Both the position numbers and the translations under genes were made by a program. This document shows positions 8,530 to 18,000 of a stretch of DNA of 46,262 bases, one piece after another (position 1 is the first letter of the stretch; each line of letters begins with the position of its first letter). The stretch comes from Gammaproteobacteria bacterium. Lineage in GTDB: Bacteria; Pseudomonadota; Gammaproteobacteria; UBA6429; Thiohalophilaceae. The DNA lies in NCBI GenBank assembly GCA_024275115.1, contig JAJRZT010000046.1:1-46262 (forward strand), read 5' to 3'. The notes beneath the pieces are model-generated. The model saw only the letters and a list, made by a program, of their open reading frames with translations. It made no database searches and had not been told where the DNA came from.

Positions 8530-10014
8530 CTACGTTTGGTTCATTAAGTACTGTGTTAGTAGGGGAACCGGGCGGCCGGTTGCGCCTTTTCTTGCACCGC
8601 TATGCCAGGCCACACCTGCAATATCAATGTGCGCCCATTTGTATTTCTTAGTAAAGCGCGCAAGGAAACAGGCGGCAGTAATGGTGCCGGCTTCGCGGCC
8701 GCCAATATTGGCCATATCCGCAAAGTTGCTTTTTAGCTGATCCTGGTAGTCATCCCACAGCGGCATTTGCCAGGTACGGTCACCGCTAGTGGTGCCTGCT
8801 TTTAGTAGATCTTGCGCAAGTTTGTCATTATTGCTTAAAACAGCACTGCAATGGCTGCCGAGCGCAACGACGCAGGCACCGGTTAAAGTAGCCGTATCAA
8901 TCACCGTTTTAGGGTTAAATTTTTCTGCATACGTTAGCGCATCGCATAAAATTAGCCGGCCTTCGGCATCGGTGTTGAGGATTTCAATGGTTTGCCCGGA
9001 CATGCTGGTCACAATATCACCGGGTCGGCTGGCAGCGCCATCGGGCATGTTTTCCACGCTGGGAACAATCGCCACCACGTTAATGCCGAGTTGCAGTTTT
9101 GAAACCGTCGCCATGGTGCCAATAACACCAGCAGCGCCACACATATCAAACTTCATTTCATCCATGGCTGCGCCGGGTTTGAGTGAAATACCACCAGTGT
9201 CAAAGGTCACGCCTTTACCGACCAGTACATAAGGCTTATCTTTTGTTTTGCCACCTTTGTATTCGATAACAATCAATTTAGGCGGTTGGCGGCTGCCTTT
9301 GGACACAGACAGTAGTGACCCCATTTTGAGTTTTTTCATTTCCGCTTCGCCTAAAACGGTTACCCTGGTTTTTTTACAACTTTTAGCTTGATTGGTCGCT
9401 TGTTTGGCTAAATAGCTGGGGGTACAAATATTGCCGGGCAGGTTACCAAGGCGTCGTGCGATATCCATGCCGGTGGCGATAGCCGTGGCGGTTTTTAATG
9501 CTTGCTGGGCTTTTGGTAAGTCACGTTTATTTTCAATATTCAGGGTGATACTTTTAAGCGCAATGGTTTTTTTGTTGCCGCTTTTGAGTTCATCGAAGCT
9601 GTAGCTGGTTTCTAGAAGGGCTTCACTGGCATGGCGTACTTTTTCTGCGGTACTGGCGTCTTTTATTTCCAGCTCAGTTGTATACAGCGTTACATCTTTA
9701 ATATTGGTTTTTTTAAGCGCATTAAGGATATGGCAGTGTATTTTTCGATAGGCTTTAATATTAAGCTTCTTTTTTGAGCCGCAACCCACCAGCATAATGC
9801 GCTCGGCGGCGACGCCGTCAGGATTATCAAGTAACCAGGTATGCCCCAGCTTACCGTCAAAATCGCCTTTTTTAACTAAATGGCTGATGCGCTTGTTACA
9901 CAGAGAATCGAGGACTTTGGCTGATGGACTGAGTTGTCTTTTTTCATGGATGGCCACGATAAGGCAGGCTGATTTTAGTGAAGTGGCTTGTGTGATTTTA
10001 ACACGAATATCCAT
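8530..10014 (-). CDS. pepA: Leucyl aminopeptidase (M17), PepA-type
   Basis: The 494-aa cytosolic di-metal aminopeptidase releases N-terminal Leu and other residues from peptides. It has an N-terminal macro-like domain (about 1-170) and a catalytic domain with the metal-binding Lys/Asp segment VLVGKGVTFDTGGISLKPG and the family signature NTDAEGRLILCDAL near residue 345. In E. coli PepA also binds DNA for Xer recombination at cer and for carAB control; that role cannot be judged here. First gene of a pepA-holC-hypothetical operon, divergent from lptF across a 177-nt promoter region. Confidence 0.97.
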   Translation of the reverse strand: MDIRVKITQATSLKSACLIVAIHEKRQLSPSAKVLDSLCNKRISHLVKKGDFDGKLGHTWLLDNPDGVAAERIMLVGCGSKKKLNIKAYRKIHCHILNALKKTNIKDVTLYTTELEIKDASTAEKVRHASEALLETSYSFDELKSGNKKTIALKSITLNIENKRDLPKAQQALKTATAIATGMDIARRLGNLPGNICTPSYLAKQATNQAKSCKKTRVTVLGEAEMKKLKMGSLLSVSKGSRQPPKLIVIEYKGGKTKDKPYVLVGKGVTFDTGGISLKPGAAMDEMKFDMCGAAGVIGTMATVSKLQLGINVVAIVPSVENMPDGAASRPGDIVTSMSGQTIEILNTDAEGRLILCDALTYAEKFNPKTVIDTATLTGACVVALGSHCSAVLSNNDKLAQDLLKAGTTSGDRTWQMPLWDDYQDQLKSNFADMANIGGREAGTITAACFLARFTKKYKWAHIDIAGVAWHSGARKGATGRPVPLLTQYLMNQT

Positions 10015-10191
10015 TGTTGCTCCTTGGTGTTTGGGTTGATTCTGATGGTTAAGAATCCGGGGTAGAACTGGTGTATTATTAACGGTATTGTTAAAGTTCT
10101 GATTTAACCGGGCTTACCTTATATATTAAAGCATCTCAGCGATTAATTCAGTGTGAACGTTAAGTTTTAAAACATCAAATAATATAATATT

Positions 10192-11289
10192 GTGATTATA
10201 GACCGTTATTTAATAAAAGAAGTACTGCTAACGCTGTCTGGCGTTGCTGTGGTGCTGTTAATGATTGCCATTAGCGGCCAGCTTGTGGGTCTTTTTTCCA
10301 AAGTGGTCGAAGGTATTTTAACGGTCGACACGGTGTTATCCATGCTTTGGTTAAAATTGATAGTGACGCTGGCGTTTATTTTACCCTTATCGCTTTATCT
10401 GGGCATTTTACTGGCCTTTAGTCGCTTATATAAAGACAGTGAAATGGTTGTGTTAGCCGCTTGTGGCATGGGTAAATTTCGGATATTGCGCGCAGTTTTA
10501 GGCCTGGCTATTTTTGTGGCAATCTTGCAAGGCACAATTACGCTGGTAATTGCGCCGTGGGCCGAACTTCGTACGCAACAACTTTATGCTGAAGTCGAAG
10601 CGAAATCGGATGTGAAAGGGATTATTCCCGGGCGCTTTAAAGAATTACAGGAAGGTGTGGGGGTGCTTTATGTGCAGGAAGCGAATAAAGACCGAACACG
10701 CATTAAGAATTTATTTATACAACAGTGGAATAATGACAAATTAACGGTTATTGCATCTGAAAGTGGTCGACAACAGGTTGATAAGGAAACCGGCGATCGT
10801 TTTATTATATTAAGCAATGGTAGCCGTTATGAAGGGCAGGCCGGGCAGGATAATTATGCAATCATAAAATTTGAGGAGCACGGTGTGCGAATTAAAGAGC
10901 GTGATGTTGCTGCAATTAATTACAGACGCTATTCCACCCCGACTATTGACCTCTATCGTTCCGACAAACTCAGTGACATAGCCGAGCTACAGTCGCGTAT
11001 TTCTTCTGCCATTTTATGCTTCGTGTTGGCTTTGCTGGCCGTGCCGCTGAGTAAAACCTCCCCCCGCCAGGGACGCTATGCAAAATTAGCTATCGCATTG
11101 TTGCTCTATATTACTTATACCAATTTACTGAATGTTGCGCGCGCATGGTTAACCAAAGGCGATATATCACCCGTGCTGGGTTTATGGTGGGTACATGCGG
11201 TTATGATTGTCGTGGCTTTAATATTGCTGTTTAAGCAAACTGGGTTTACACATTTATTCCAAAAACAGCGCACGGTGTATTCTCCATGA
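10192..11289 (+). CDS. lptF: LPS export permease LptF
   Basis: The 365-aa inner-membrane protein of the YjgP/YjgQ family starts at a GTG (IIDRYLIKEVLLTL follows) with no strong Shine-Dalgarno. The N-terminal amphipathic helix plus three TM segments (about 12-115), a periplasmic beta-jellyroll domain (about 130-255) and three C-terminal TM segments (about 270-355) fit LptF. With LptG it forms the transmembrane part of the LptB2FG transporter that extracts lipopolysaccharide from the inner membrane and passes it to LptC/LptA. lptB is not in this window. The stop overlaps the lptG start (ATGA), indicating translational coupling. Confidence 0.96.
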   Translation: MIIDRYLIKEVLLTLSGVAVVLLMIAISGQLVGLFSKVVEGILTVDTVLSMLWLKLIVTLAFILPLSLYLGILLAFSRLYKDSEMVVLAACGMGKFRILRAVLGLAIFVAILQGTITLVIAPWAELRTQQLYAEVEAKSDVKGIIPGRFKELQEGVGVLYVQEANKDRTRIKNLFIQQWNNDKLTVIASESGRQQVDKETGDRFIILSNGSRYEGQAGQDNYAIIKFEEHGVRIKERDVAAINYRRYSTPTIDLYRSDKLSDIAELQSRISSAILCFVLALLAVPLSKTSPRQGRYAKLAIALLLYITYTNLLNVARAWLTKGDISPVLGLWWVHAVMIVVALILLFKQTGFTHLFQKQRTVYSP

Positions 11290-12350
11290 AAATACTGGAG
11301 CGTTATATTGGCCGCACTGTTGCGATGAGCATTGTTACAGTGACGCTGGTTATCAGCTCTTTATTTTTGCTTATAGGGATTGCCGGCGAGTTTGATAGAA
11401 TTGGTTCATCTAATTACACCTTCTTTATGGCGGTAAAATACACGCTGCTTCTGTTGCCTGATCGTATTTATGATTTTTTCCCGCTTGCTGCGTTACTGGG
11501 TTCTATTTTGGGTTTAGGCGCGTTAGCCAATAGCAGTGAGCTGGTTGTTATTCGTACTGCGGGTGTTTCAATGTTTCAGATTGTAGCTGCAATTATGAAA
11601 ACAGCGTTAGCCTTTATGCTTATTGTGTTTGTTCTTGGCGAGGTCATTGCACCACCTGCATTGCAGTACGCGAAATTACAGCAAGTGAAAGCCTTATCAA
11701 AAGACATCAGTTTAAATACGCAGTATGGGTTGTGGGCGCGGGACAGTAATACCTATATTCATGTACAGCGCGCAAACAATGAGGGCAAGTTATTTGATAT
11801 TCATTTATATCGCTTGAATGAGCAATATCAGCTAAAGCAGATACTGCATGCAAAAACGGCAGATTATGATGGTAAAAACTGGCAACTAACCGACATTAAG
11901 CAAACTGACATTAGTTTAAAGAAAGTTAATGTATCGCATATTGATTCAATGCAGTGGGAAACACTGCTGGACCCGGATCTTGTTAGTATTGTAACGTTTA
12001 AACCGAACAAATTACCTCTCTGGAAGTTAAGCAGTTACATTAACTATTTAAAAGACAATGGTCTTGATGCGGCACAGTATGAACTTGCTTTTTGGTCAAA
12101 AATAACTATGCCGTTCACCATCGCTGCGATGGTTTTGCTGGCAGTGCCGTATGTTTTTGGTTCCTTAAGGCGAACCAGTATGGGGCAGCAAATTCTAATT
12201 GGCTTTTTAGCGGGTCTGGTTTTCTTTATTGCCAACCGCTTGATTGGCCAGATGAGCATTGTTTATAACTTTCACCCGGCATTGGGTGCAAGTATCCCAA
12301 CGTTACTGGTTTTTGTGGGAACGTTTTTTATGTTTCGGCGAAGGATGTAG
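11286..12350 (+). CDS. lptG: LPS export permease LptG
   Basis: The 354-aa partner of LptF has the same architecture: N-terminal coupling helix and TM segments (ILERYIGRTVAMSIV onward), periplasmic jellyroll (about 130-250) and C-terminal TM helices. Family segments visible include FFPLAALLGSILGLGALANSSELVVIRTAGVS, the loop thought to contact the LptB ATPase. It overlaps lptF by 4 nt (ATGA). Convergent with the RDD gene, only 1 nt between the stops, and no terminator hairpin is evident between them. Confidence 0.96.
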   Translation: MKILERYIGRTVAMSIVTVTLVISSLFLLIGIAGEFDRIGSSNYTFFMAVKYTLLLLPDRIYDFFPLAALLGSILGLGALANSSELVVIRTAGVSMFQIVAAIMKTALAFMLIVFVLGEVIAPPALQYAKLQQVKALSKDISLNTQYGLWARDSNTYIHVQRANNEGKLFDIHLYRLNEQYQLKQILHAKTADYDGKNWQLTDIKQTDISLKKVNVSHIDSMQWETLLDPDLVSIVTFKPNKLPLWKLSSYINYLKDNGLDAAQYELAFWSKITMPFTIAAMVLLAVPYVFGSLRRTSMGQQILIGFLAGLVFFIANRLIGQMSIVYNFHPALGASIPTLLVFVGTFFMFRRRM

Positions 12351-12351
12351 G

Positions 12352-12942
12352 TTATTCTTTATTTTTCTGGGTTGAAATATTCTGAATTAAAATAACCTGG
12401 GTTGAACTAAACTGGTTACGCCAGGAACGCTTCATATGGCCACTAATAAGCAACAATATGCCAACACCTAAAACAACACTGCCGGGTAGTTTTGACAAAG
12501 CATCTAACACGGGGTGCTTCATATCGGGCTGATCAGCAAAGCTGAAATAGCCTCCTGCGACAATAAAGAGCCAGGCGGGTATACCACTTATAAAACGTAA
12601 TAAGGCGTGCCAGAGGCCGACAGCCTCACCGGTTTGGCTAGTGAGTTTAATTTTCCACGAACGCATTCCCAGTGTTTGTCCACCATGTGTCCAGAACCAG
12701 GCATAAAACCCGTACCAGACAAAGAAAATATAAGTTGTCATAAAAGGGTTGCCGGGCTTAACCGGTTCACCTTGTGTTATCGGAAGTGTCAGCGCTGAGG
12801 CCACCATAAAGACGGCTGCGAGTAACCATACATCATAAAACAAGGCCAATAACTGACGACCGGGGCCAGCCAGTGTTATTTTATCGGGCTTAGCTTGTTG
12901 CGGGGGCTGTTTGGCTGTTACGGGTGTTTTTTTATCGCTCAT
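12352..12942 (-). CDS. RDD-family membrane protein
   Basis: The 196-aa inner-membrane protein has a Lys/Pro/Gln-rich N-terminus (MSDKKTPVTAKQPPQQ), then about four TM segments. The RDD fold is indicated by LALFYDVWLLAAVFMVA (Arg replaced, D retained), a middle TM ending FWTHGGQTLGMRSWKIKL, which is the most conserved RDD element, and a later segment LWHALLRFISGIPAW. RDD proteins are mostly uncharacterised; some are linked to ion transport. The start is placed at 12942; an upstream extension to 13008 (MQLAHCKMKTF) is possible but less typical. Function unknown. Confidence 0.85.
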   Translation of the reverse strand: MSDKKTPVTAKQPPQQAKPDKITLAGPGRQLLALFYDVWLLAAVFMVASALTLPITQGEPVKPGNPFMTTYIFFVWYGFYAWFWTHGGQTLGMRSWKIKLTSQTGEAVGLWHALLRFISGIPAWLFIVAGGYFSFADQPDMKHPVLDALSKLPGSVVLGVGILLLISGHMKRSWRNQFSSTQVILIQNISTQKNKE

Positions 12943-13069
12943 TTGTTGATCATGGTATTTCGCTGTGCGGCTGTCAAATGTTTTCATTTTGCAATGTGCT
13001 AGTTGCATTTTTCGGGTGTCTGGTTTAAAACTAAGAGTATATTAAAAAGAAGAACAGGTTTAAACATTT

Positions 13070-13426
13070 ATGAGTATTTATGCTGAGCTTGCAAACCTAC
13101 CGGGTGTAATGGCGGCCGGAGAGTATTCTTATCGGGGCGACCGTTACCATTTCGAAGGCCAAATGGAAGCCGAACAGGCACGCATGGCATCGATTATGTG
13201 CCGGGCAACCACACTTGCTACCCATATGCAGGCGAATATGATGAAAGCATTGAATGACGGCTGTGGCTGTGCGCCAGTTCAGGGCTGGATGGTGCGCGGG
13301 GAACAGTTCAGTGTATGCGTTTACGGCAATATTTTTTGTTTTGTCGATAATAATAATGCATCGATTAATGAGGTAATGCAGTTTTTAAAAGAAAATGTGG
13401 GCGAGCAGTCGGGAGCACTCGTATAG
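13070..13426 (+). CDS. DUF2173-family protein, copy 1 (Cys-rich)
   Basis: The 118-aa protein matches what I recall of DUF2173, small proteins with a roadblock/LC7-like look found often in sulfur-oxidising and other lithotrophic proteobacteria. The shared core is a short N-terminal strand pair (LPGVMAAGEYSYRGD), a central helix, then GWMVRGEQFSVCVYGNIFCFVD and NNASINEVMQFL. This copy has five cysteines (C44, C65, C67, C83, C90), including GCGC at 64-67, which the other two copies lack; metal or redox chemistry is possible. First of three tandem paralogues on the same strand. Function unknown. Confidence 0.75.
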   Translation: MSIYAELANLPGVMAAGEYSYRGDRYHFEGQMEAEQARMASIMCRATTLATHMQANMMKALNDGCGCAPVQGWMVRGEQFSVCVYGNIFCFVDNNNASINEVMQFLKENVGEQSGALV

Positions 13427-13470
13427 TTTTAATCGTTAAGTGTTTTAGTTAAGTTGGGGGGATAGTAAAA

Positions 13471-13809
13471 ATGCCAAGTTTGGAATCATTAATAGCATTA
13501 GATGGCGTCGAGGCGGCGTTTAAATTTTCCCTGAAAGGGGAGCTCGATGGCTTTAAAGTCAAAGAGGACAGCGAGTTAACCGAGTCCGTTCTGGATTTGC
13601 TCAGCCATTTATGTGTGGCCAATATATCAATAGCTACTATGCAGGCGCGTGGTTGGGAAACCATGACGGGCATGAAGGGGTTTTATCCCATTAAGGGTTT
13701 TACCCTGGTTGGCTTTGCCTGGACAGCAATAACCAACGATGACTTTGGGGTGGTGATGCTAAACGAAAGTGTTGATTATGAAGCTGCCTATGCTGCGCTT
13801 GGCAGCTAA
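13471..13809 (+). CDS. DUF2173-family protein, copy 2
   Basis: The 112-aa paralogue begins PSLESLIALDGVEAAFKFSLKGELDGFKV, aligning with the starts of its neighbours. The later element GFTLVGFAWTAITNDDFGVVMLN corresponds to the GWIVR segment of the other copies, but the C-terminus has diverged (ESVDYEAAYAAL instead of ASLNEVMQ). A run of G about 13 nt upstream of the ATG can serve as ribosome-binding site. It sits 44 nt after copy 1 and 12 nt before copy 3, so co-expression is likely. Function unknown. Confidence 0.75.
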   Translation: MPSLESLIALDGVEAAFKFSLKGELDGFKVKEDSELTESVLDLLSHLCVANISIATMQARGWETMTGMKGFYPIKGFTLVGFAWTAITNDDFGVVMLNESVDYEAAYAALGS

Positions 13810-13821
13810 GGGAGGAATCAC

Positions 13822-14154
13822 ATGATTAAACGAATGCTTGCAATAGATGGCGTACAGGTGGTGTGCCATTTCCGTGATGACGGTGAACTGGTCGAAGGCT
13901 ACGGCATAATGGACGAGCAGCAAATTGCTGGTTTAGCGCATTTTGCACACGACTATAAGCGCATTGTGCAGGGCAATACTGACCAGCTATCTATGTTTAC
14001 CCAAATGAACGGCTGGACACCCCCCAGTGGCTGGATTGTTCGTAGCGACAAAGTTTCGGTTGTTAGTATCGCCAATCTAGTGTGTTTGATCGACAACGAT
14101 GAAGCGTCTTTAAATGAAGTGATGCAGGAAATGAATACACTGGCGCATTGGTAG
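13822..14154 (+). CDS. DUF2173-family protein, copy 3
   Basis: The 110-aa paralogue is the most family-typical of the three: IKRMLAIDGVQVVCHFRDDGELVEGYG, a helix AGLAHFAHDYKRIVQG, then GWIVRSDKVSVVSIANLVCLID and DEASLNEVMQEM. It has a strong GGAGG Shine-Dalgarno just before the ATG and starts 12 nt after copy 2. The profilin/roadblock-like pattern suggests a dimerising scaffold, but this is inference. Nothing in the immediate neighbourhood identifies a pathway. Confidence 0.78.
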   Translation: MIKRMLAIDGVQVVCHFRDDGELVEGYGIMDEQQIAGLAHFAHDYKRIVQGNTDQLSMFTQMNGWTPPSGWIVRSDKVSVVSIANLVCLIDNDEASLNEVMQEMNTLAHW

Positions 14155-14191
14155 GTAGTGTATCTATTTTGGTTTTATCGCTGATTTTCGT

Positions 14192-14234
14192 GTTGTTTTA
14201 GTTTACAATAATGTTATAATTTTAGTTATAACAT
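14192..14234 (+). promoter_or_regulatory. Promoter and palindromic operator of the AbrB-Doc module
   Basis: The -35 TTGTTT (14192-14197), a 17-nt spacer and a perfect -10 TATAAT (14215-14220) precede the antitoxin ATG at 14239, leaving a very short leader. A perfect 9-bp inverted repeat (ATGTTATAA at 14211-14219 and TTATAACAT at 14226-14234, 6-nt spacer) overlaps the -10. Antitoxin binding there would block RNA polymerase. The autoregulation is inferred. Confidence 0.65.
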
Positions 14235-14238
14235 ATAA

Positions 14239-14475
14239 ATGGTGGCTAAGGTGGCAACATTAAAATTGCGCAAAATTGGTAGCTCTCTCGGCGTTATACT
14301 GCCAAAAGAGGTATTAATGCCCTTGCATGTAAAGGAAGGTGATACCTTGTACATTACTCAAGACAAAGAAGGGCTTACTTTATCAGCCTATGATCCTGAA
14401 TTTGAAGCCATTATGAAGGCAGCCGATGAGTGCGATCATCGCTATAAAAATACCCTTAAACAACTGGCTAAATGA
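14239..14475 (+). CDS. AbrB/MazE-type antitoxin
   Basis: The 78-aa protein has a SpoVT-AbrB swapped-hairpin domain: LKLRKIGSSLGVILPKEVL then VKEGDTLYITQDKEGLTLS (about residues 6-50), with a C-terminal tail (DPEFEAIMKAADECDHRYKN) likely to bind the toxin. It overlaps the downstream Doc-like gene by 4 nt (ATGA), the usual coupling in toxin-antitoxin operons. Classical Doc partners are Phd antitoxins; AbrB-type partners for Doc-like toxins are known from genomes. It probably represses its own promoter through the palindrome at 14211-14234. Confidence 0.88.
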   Translation: MVAKVATLKLRKIGSSLGVILPKEVLMPLHVKEGDTLYITQDKEGLTLSAYDPEFEAIMKAADECDHRYKNTLKQLAK

Positions 14476-14861
14476 AATGGCTTTCTGAGCATGCTGTGCG
14501 GGAGCTACATAAGCGTGCCATCGCACAATATGGTGGCCTGGAGCCAATTGCAACTTATGCTGAAAAGCTGGAAGCTACTTTAAATCGGCCACAGCAGCTT
14601 GCTCATTATAATTCCGAAGTGACATTATCAGAGCTTGCCGCGTCTTATGGGTATGGGCTGATTAAAAACCATTGCTTTTCAGATGGAAACAAACGCATTG
14701 CATTTTATGCTGTTTTTATTTTTCTTCAAATTAATAGTTATGCATTACACGCTACCGAAGTGGATGCTGCACAAACAATAGAAGATGTGGCGGCAGGTGG
14801 GTTAAGTGAGTCTGACTTTGCTCAGTGGATAGAAAGTAATGTCAAGGTGTTGAACGCTTAA
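14472..14861 (+). CDS. doc: Doc-type (Fic fold) death-on-curing toxin
   Basis: The 129-aa protein has the Fic/Doc core HCFSDGNKRIAF (around residue 73), close to the Doc consensus HxFxDGNKR. Doc phosphorylates elongation factor EF-Tu and so stops translation. Other Doc features are HKRAIAQYGGLE near the N-terminus and LAASYGYGLIKN before the motif. All catalytic residues (His, Asp, Asn, Lys, Arg) are present, so activity is expected when free of antitoxin. Translation is coupled to the antitoxin by overlap. The stop is 3 nt before a dispersed repeat. Confidence 0.9.
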   Translation: MKWLSEHAVRELHKRAIAQYGGLEPIATYAEKLEATLNRPQQLAHYNSEVTLSELAASYGYGLIKNHCFSDGNKRIAFYAVFIFLQINSYALHATEVDAAQTIEDVAAGGLSESDFAQWIESNVKVLNA

Positions 14862-14864
14862 GAG

Positions 14865-14942
14865 GTAGCCCGGATGAAATGAAATGTAATCCGGGAAATA
14901 ACAACAAAACACCCCGGATTTCGCGTTGCTGCATCCAGGCTT
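14865..14942 (+). repeat. Dispersed palindromic repeat family A, copy 1
   Basis: Begins GTAGCCCGGATG and ends GCATCCAGGCTT, an imperfect long palindrome of about 78 nt. Its first 36 nt are identical to the copy at 23935. The right end is slightly decayed (GGCTTGT instead of GGCTACA). Confidence 0.85.
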
Positions 14943-15071
14943 GTATGTATAATTACAGTACACAAGTATGCTCTTGCCTTGTTTGCAAAGATGTTCTCAT
15001 CTGGCGGCTCGCTTCGCTTTAGCGTATTATACCTACCTCATTCCACAGTCTTCATTTTAGAGAACTTAGCC

Positions 15072-18000
15072 ATGTTGCAGTTGCACGGTGTTCAGGCACT
15101 TTCCAGTTTCCGCTTACAAAAACAGCTTTCAAATTTACAGGCTATCGAAGCAACGGTTGATTCAATCTCAACTGAATTTGTCTATTTTATTGAGACTGAA
15201 TCAGACTTAACCGCAACCGAGTTGGCAACATTAAACCACCTTTTAAATGAAGATCGCCAATTTCAAGCCACATCACAAACCGGTAGCCTGATTTTAGTGG
15301 TGCCGCGCCCCGGTACGATTTCACCCTGGTCAACCAAAGCCACCGACATTGCCCACAATTGCGGTTTGCAAGAAATTAAGCGCATTGAACGGGGTATTGC
15401 TTATTACCTGCAGTCAAAAACAGCATTAAGCCCTGACATTCTGAATAAACTGTCGGCCAGTTTGCACGACCGTATGGTGGAATCGGTATTATTGGATGCT
15501 GAACAGGCTACTGCCTTGTTTCACCATGCCGAACCCGCCGAATTCAAAAGCGTGGACATTCTTGCGCAGGGCAAACACGCCCTGGAGCAAGCCAATACAC
15601 AAATGGGGCTGGCGCTAGCCGACGATGAAATTGACTATCTGGTGGAAAACTTTACCCGACTCAAGCGTAACCCAACCGATGTCGAGTTGATGATGTTTGC
15701 CCAGGCCAACTCGGAACATTGCAGACATAAAATTTTTAATGCCGACTGGATTATTGACGGCACGCAAAAAGACATTTCCCTGTTTGGTATGATTCGACAT
15801 ACTTACAAACATAACCATGAAGGTGTGCTGTCGGCGTACAGTGATAACTCAGCAGTGGTGGAAGGTTTTAACGGCGGGCGTTTTTTCCCGCAAGCAGCCG
15901 GTGAGCAGCAGGGTGAATATGCTTATCACCAGGAACCGATTCATATTTTAATGAAAGTTGAAACGCATAATCACCCCACCGCGATTGCACCATTTCCGGG
16001 AGCAGCGACCGGTTCCGGTGGTGAAATTAGAGATGAAGGCGCCACCGGCACAGGTTCTAAACCCAAAGCTGGCTTAGCCGGGTTTTCTGTTTCAAATTTA
16101 AAGTTACCGCAAGCAATGCGGGAATGGGAAGTCGAATATGGCAAGCCCGAACGGATTGTATCTGCTTTAGATATTATGATTGAAGCGCCGATCGGCGCTG
16201 CGGCATTTAATAATGAATTTGGTCGGCCAAATATTTTAGGTTACTTCCGTACTTACGAGCAGAGTGTCAACGCTAGCAATGGTGTGGAAGTACGTGGCTA
16301 CCATAAACCGATTATGTTAGCCGGTGGTGTTGGCAATATAAAAGCTGAACACGTTGAAAAAGGCATTATCCCGGCCGGGGCTAAAATTGTTGTGCTCGGT
16401 GGGCCAGCGATGTTGATTGGTTTAGGCGGCGGTGCGGCATCGTCGATGACCAGTGGCCAAAGCCATGAAGATTTAGACTTTGCCTCGGTGCAGCGCGGCA
16501 ACCCCGAAATGGAGCGCCGGGTGCAGGAAGTCATCGACCGTTGCTGGCAACGGGGCGAAAGCAGTCCCATCATTAGTATTCATGACGTGGGCGCCGGTGG
16601 TTTATCCAATGCCTTACCTGAGTTAGTGAATGACAGCGGCCGAGGCGCAAATTTTGAATTACGTAATGTACCGAATGACGAACCCGGTATGGCGCCGCAT
16701 GAGATCTGGTGCAATGAATCACAGGAACGCTATGTGCTGGCGGTTGATGCGGGTTCTTTGACTGACTTTGAAGCCATCTGTAAACGCGAACGCTGCCCTT
16801 ATGCCATTGTTGGCGAAGCCACCGAAGCGCAACAATTAAAATTACACGATAGCCATTTTAATAATCACCCCATTGATATGCCGCTGGATGTGTTATTAGG
16901 CAAGCCGCCTAAAATGCTGCGCGATGTAAAAAGCATTGCAGTGAAACAAACGCCTTTTGACAGCAGCAACATTAATATTAAAGAAGCCGTTTATCGTTGT
17001 TTACGTTTACCAACCGTTGCCAATAAAAACTTTTTAATCACCATTGGTGACCGCAGTGTTACCGGTTTAATTCACCGCGACCAAATGGTCGGACCCTGGC
17101 AAGTGCCGGTTGCCGATGTTGCAGTGACGGCATCAAGTTTTGACACCTTTACCGGTGAAGCGATGGCCATTGGTGAACGTGCGCCGTTAGCATTAATTAA
17201 CCATGCCGCCTCGGCACGCATGGCCATTGGTGAAGCCCTAACAAACTTAGCCGCAAGCCAAATCACAGAGTTAAAACGCGTGGTGCTATCTGCAAACTGG
17301 ATGGCACCGGCTGGGCACCCCGGTGAAGATGCCGGTTTGTATGAAGCCGTGCAAGCAGTGGGTATGGAACTTTGCCCTGCACTCGATATTTGTGTGCCGG
17401 TGGGTAAAGACTCCATGTCGATGAAATCGGTTTGGGATGAAGGTGCGCAAAGCAAATCGGTGACCGCGCCGTTGTCACTTATCATTACCGCCTTCGCGCC
17501 GGTTAAAGATATTCGTAAAACCTTAACCCCACAACTTAGAACCGATAAAGGCGATACCCGCATCCTGTTTGTTGATTTGGCGCAAGGCCAGCAACGTATG
17601 GGTGGCTCAGCGGTGGCACAAGTTTATAATCAAATTGGTGACGTTGCGCCTGATTTAGAAAATGCCGCCAACTTTAAAGCTGCGTTTAATACAATTCAGT
17701 CGTTAAACGAGGAAGGGATATTGTTAGCGTACCATGACCGTTCCGATGGCGGTTTGTTTACAACTTTGGCTGAAATGGCTTTTGCTGGTCATGTTGGTTT
17801 AGATATTAATGTAACAGCTTTAGGTAATGATGCAATCAGCAGTTTGTTTAATGAAGAACTTGGTGTAGTTATACAGGTGTTGCATAGTGATGTGGATAAC
17901 GTTATGGCGGCCTTTAGCAAAGCCAATGCGAGCGTGCATGAAATTGCACAACTTAATGCAAGCGATACCATTATAATTAAATATACTGATACAACGTTAA

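Noticed and set aside
14979-15071. N-terminal extension of PurL by 31 codons
   Set aside because: PurL homology begins exactly at [10 protein letters not shown] (15072) and gives the usual length of 1295 aa.
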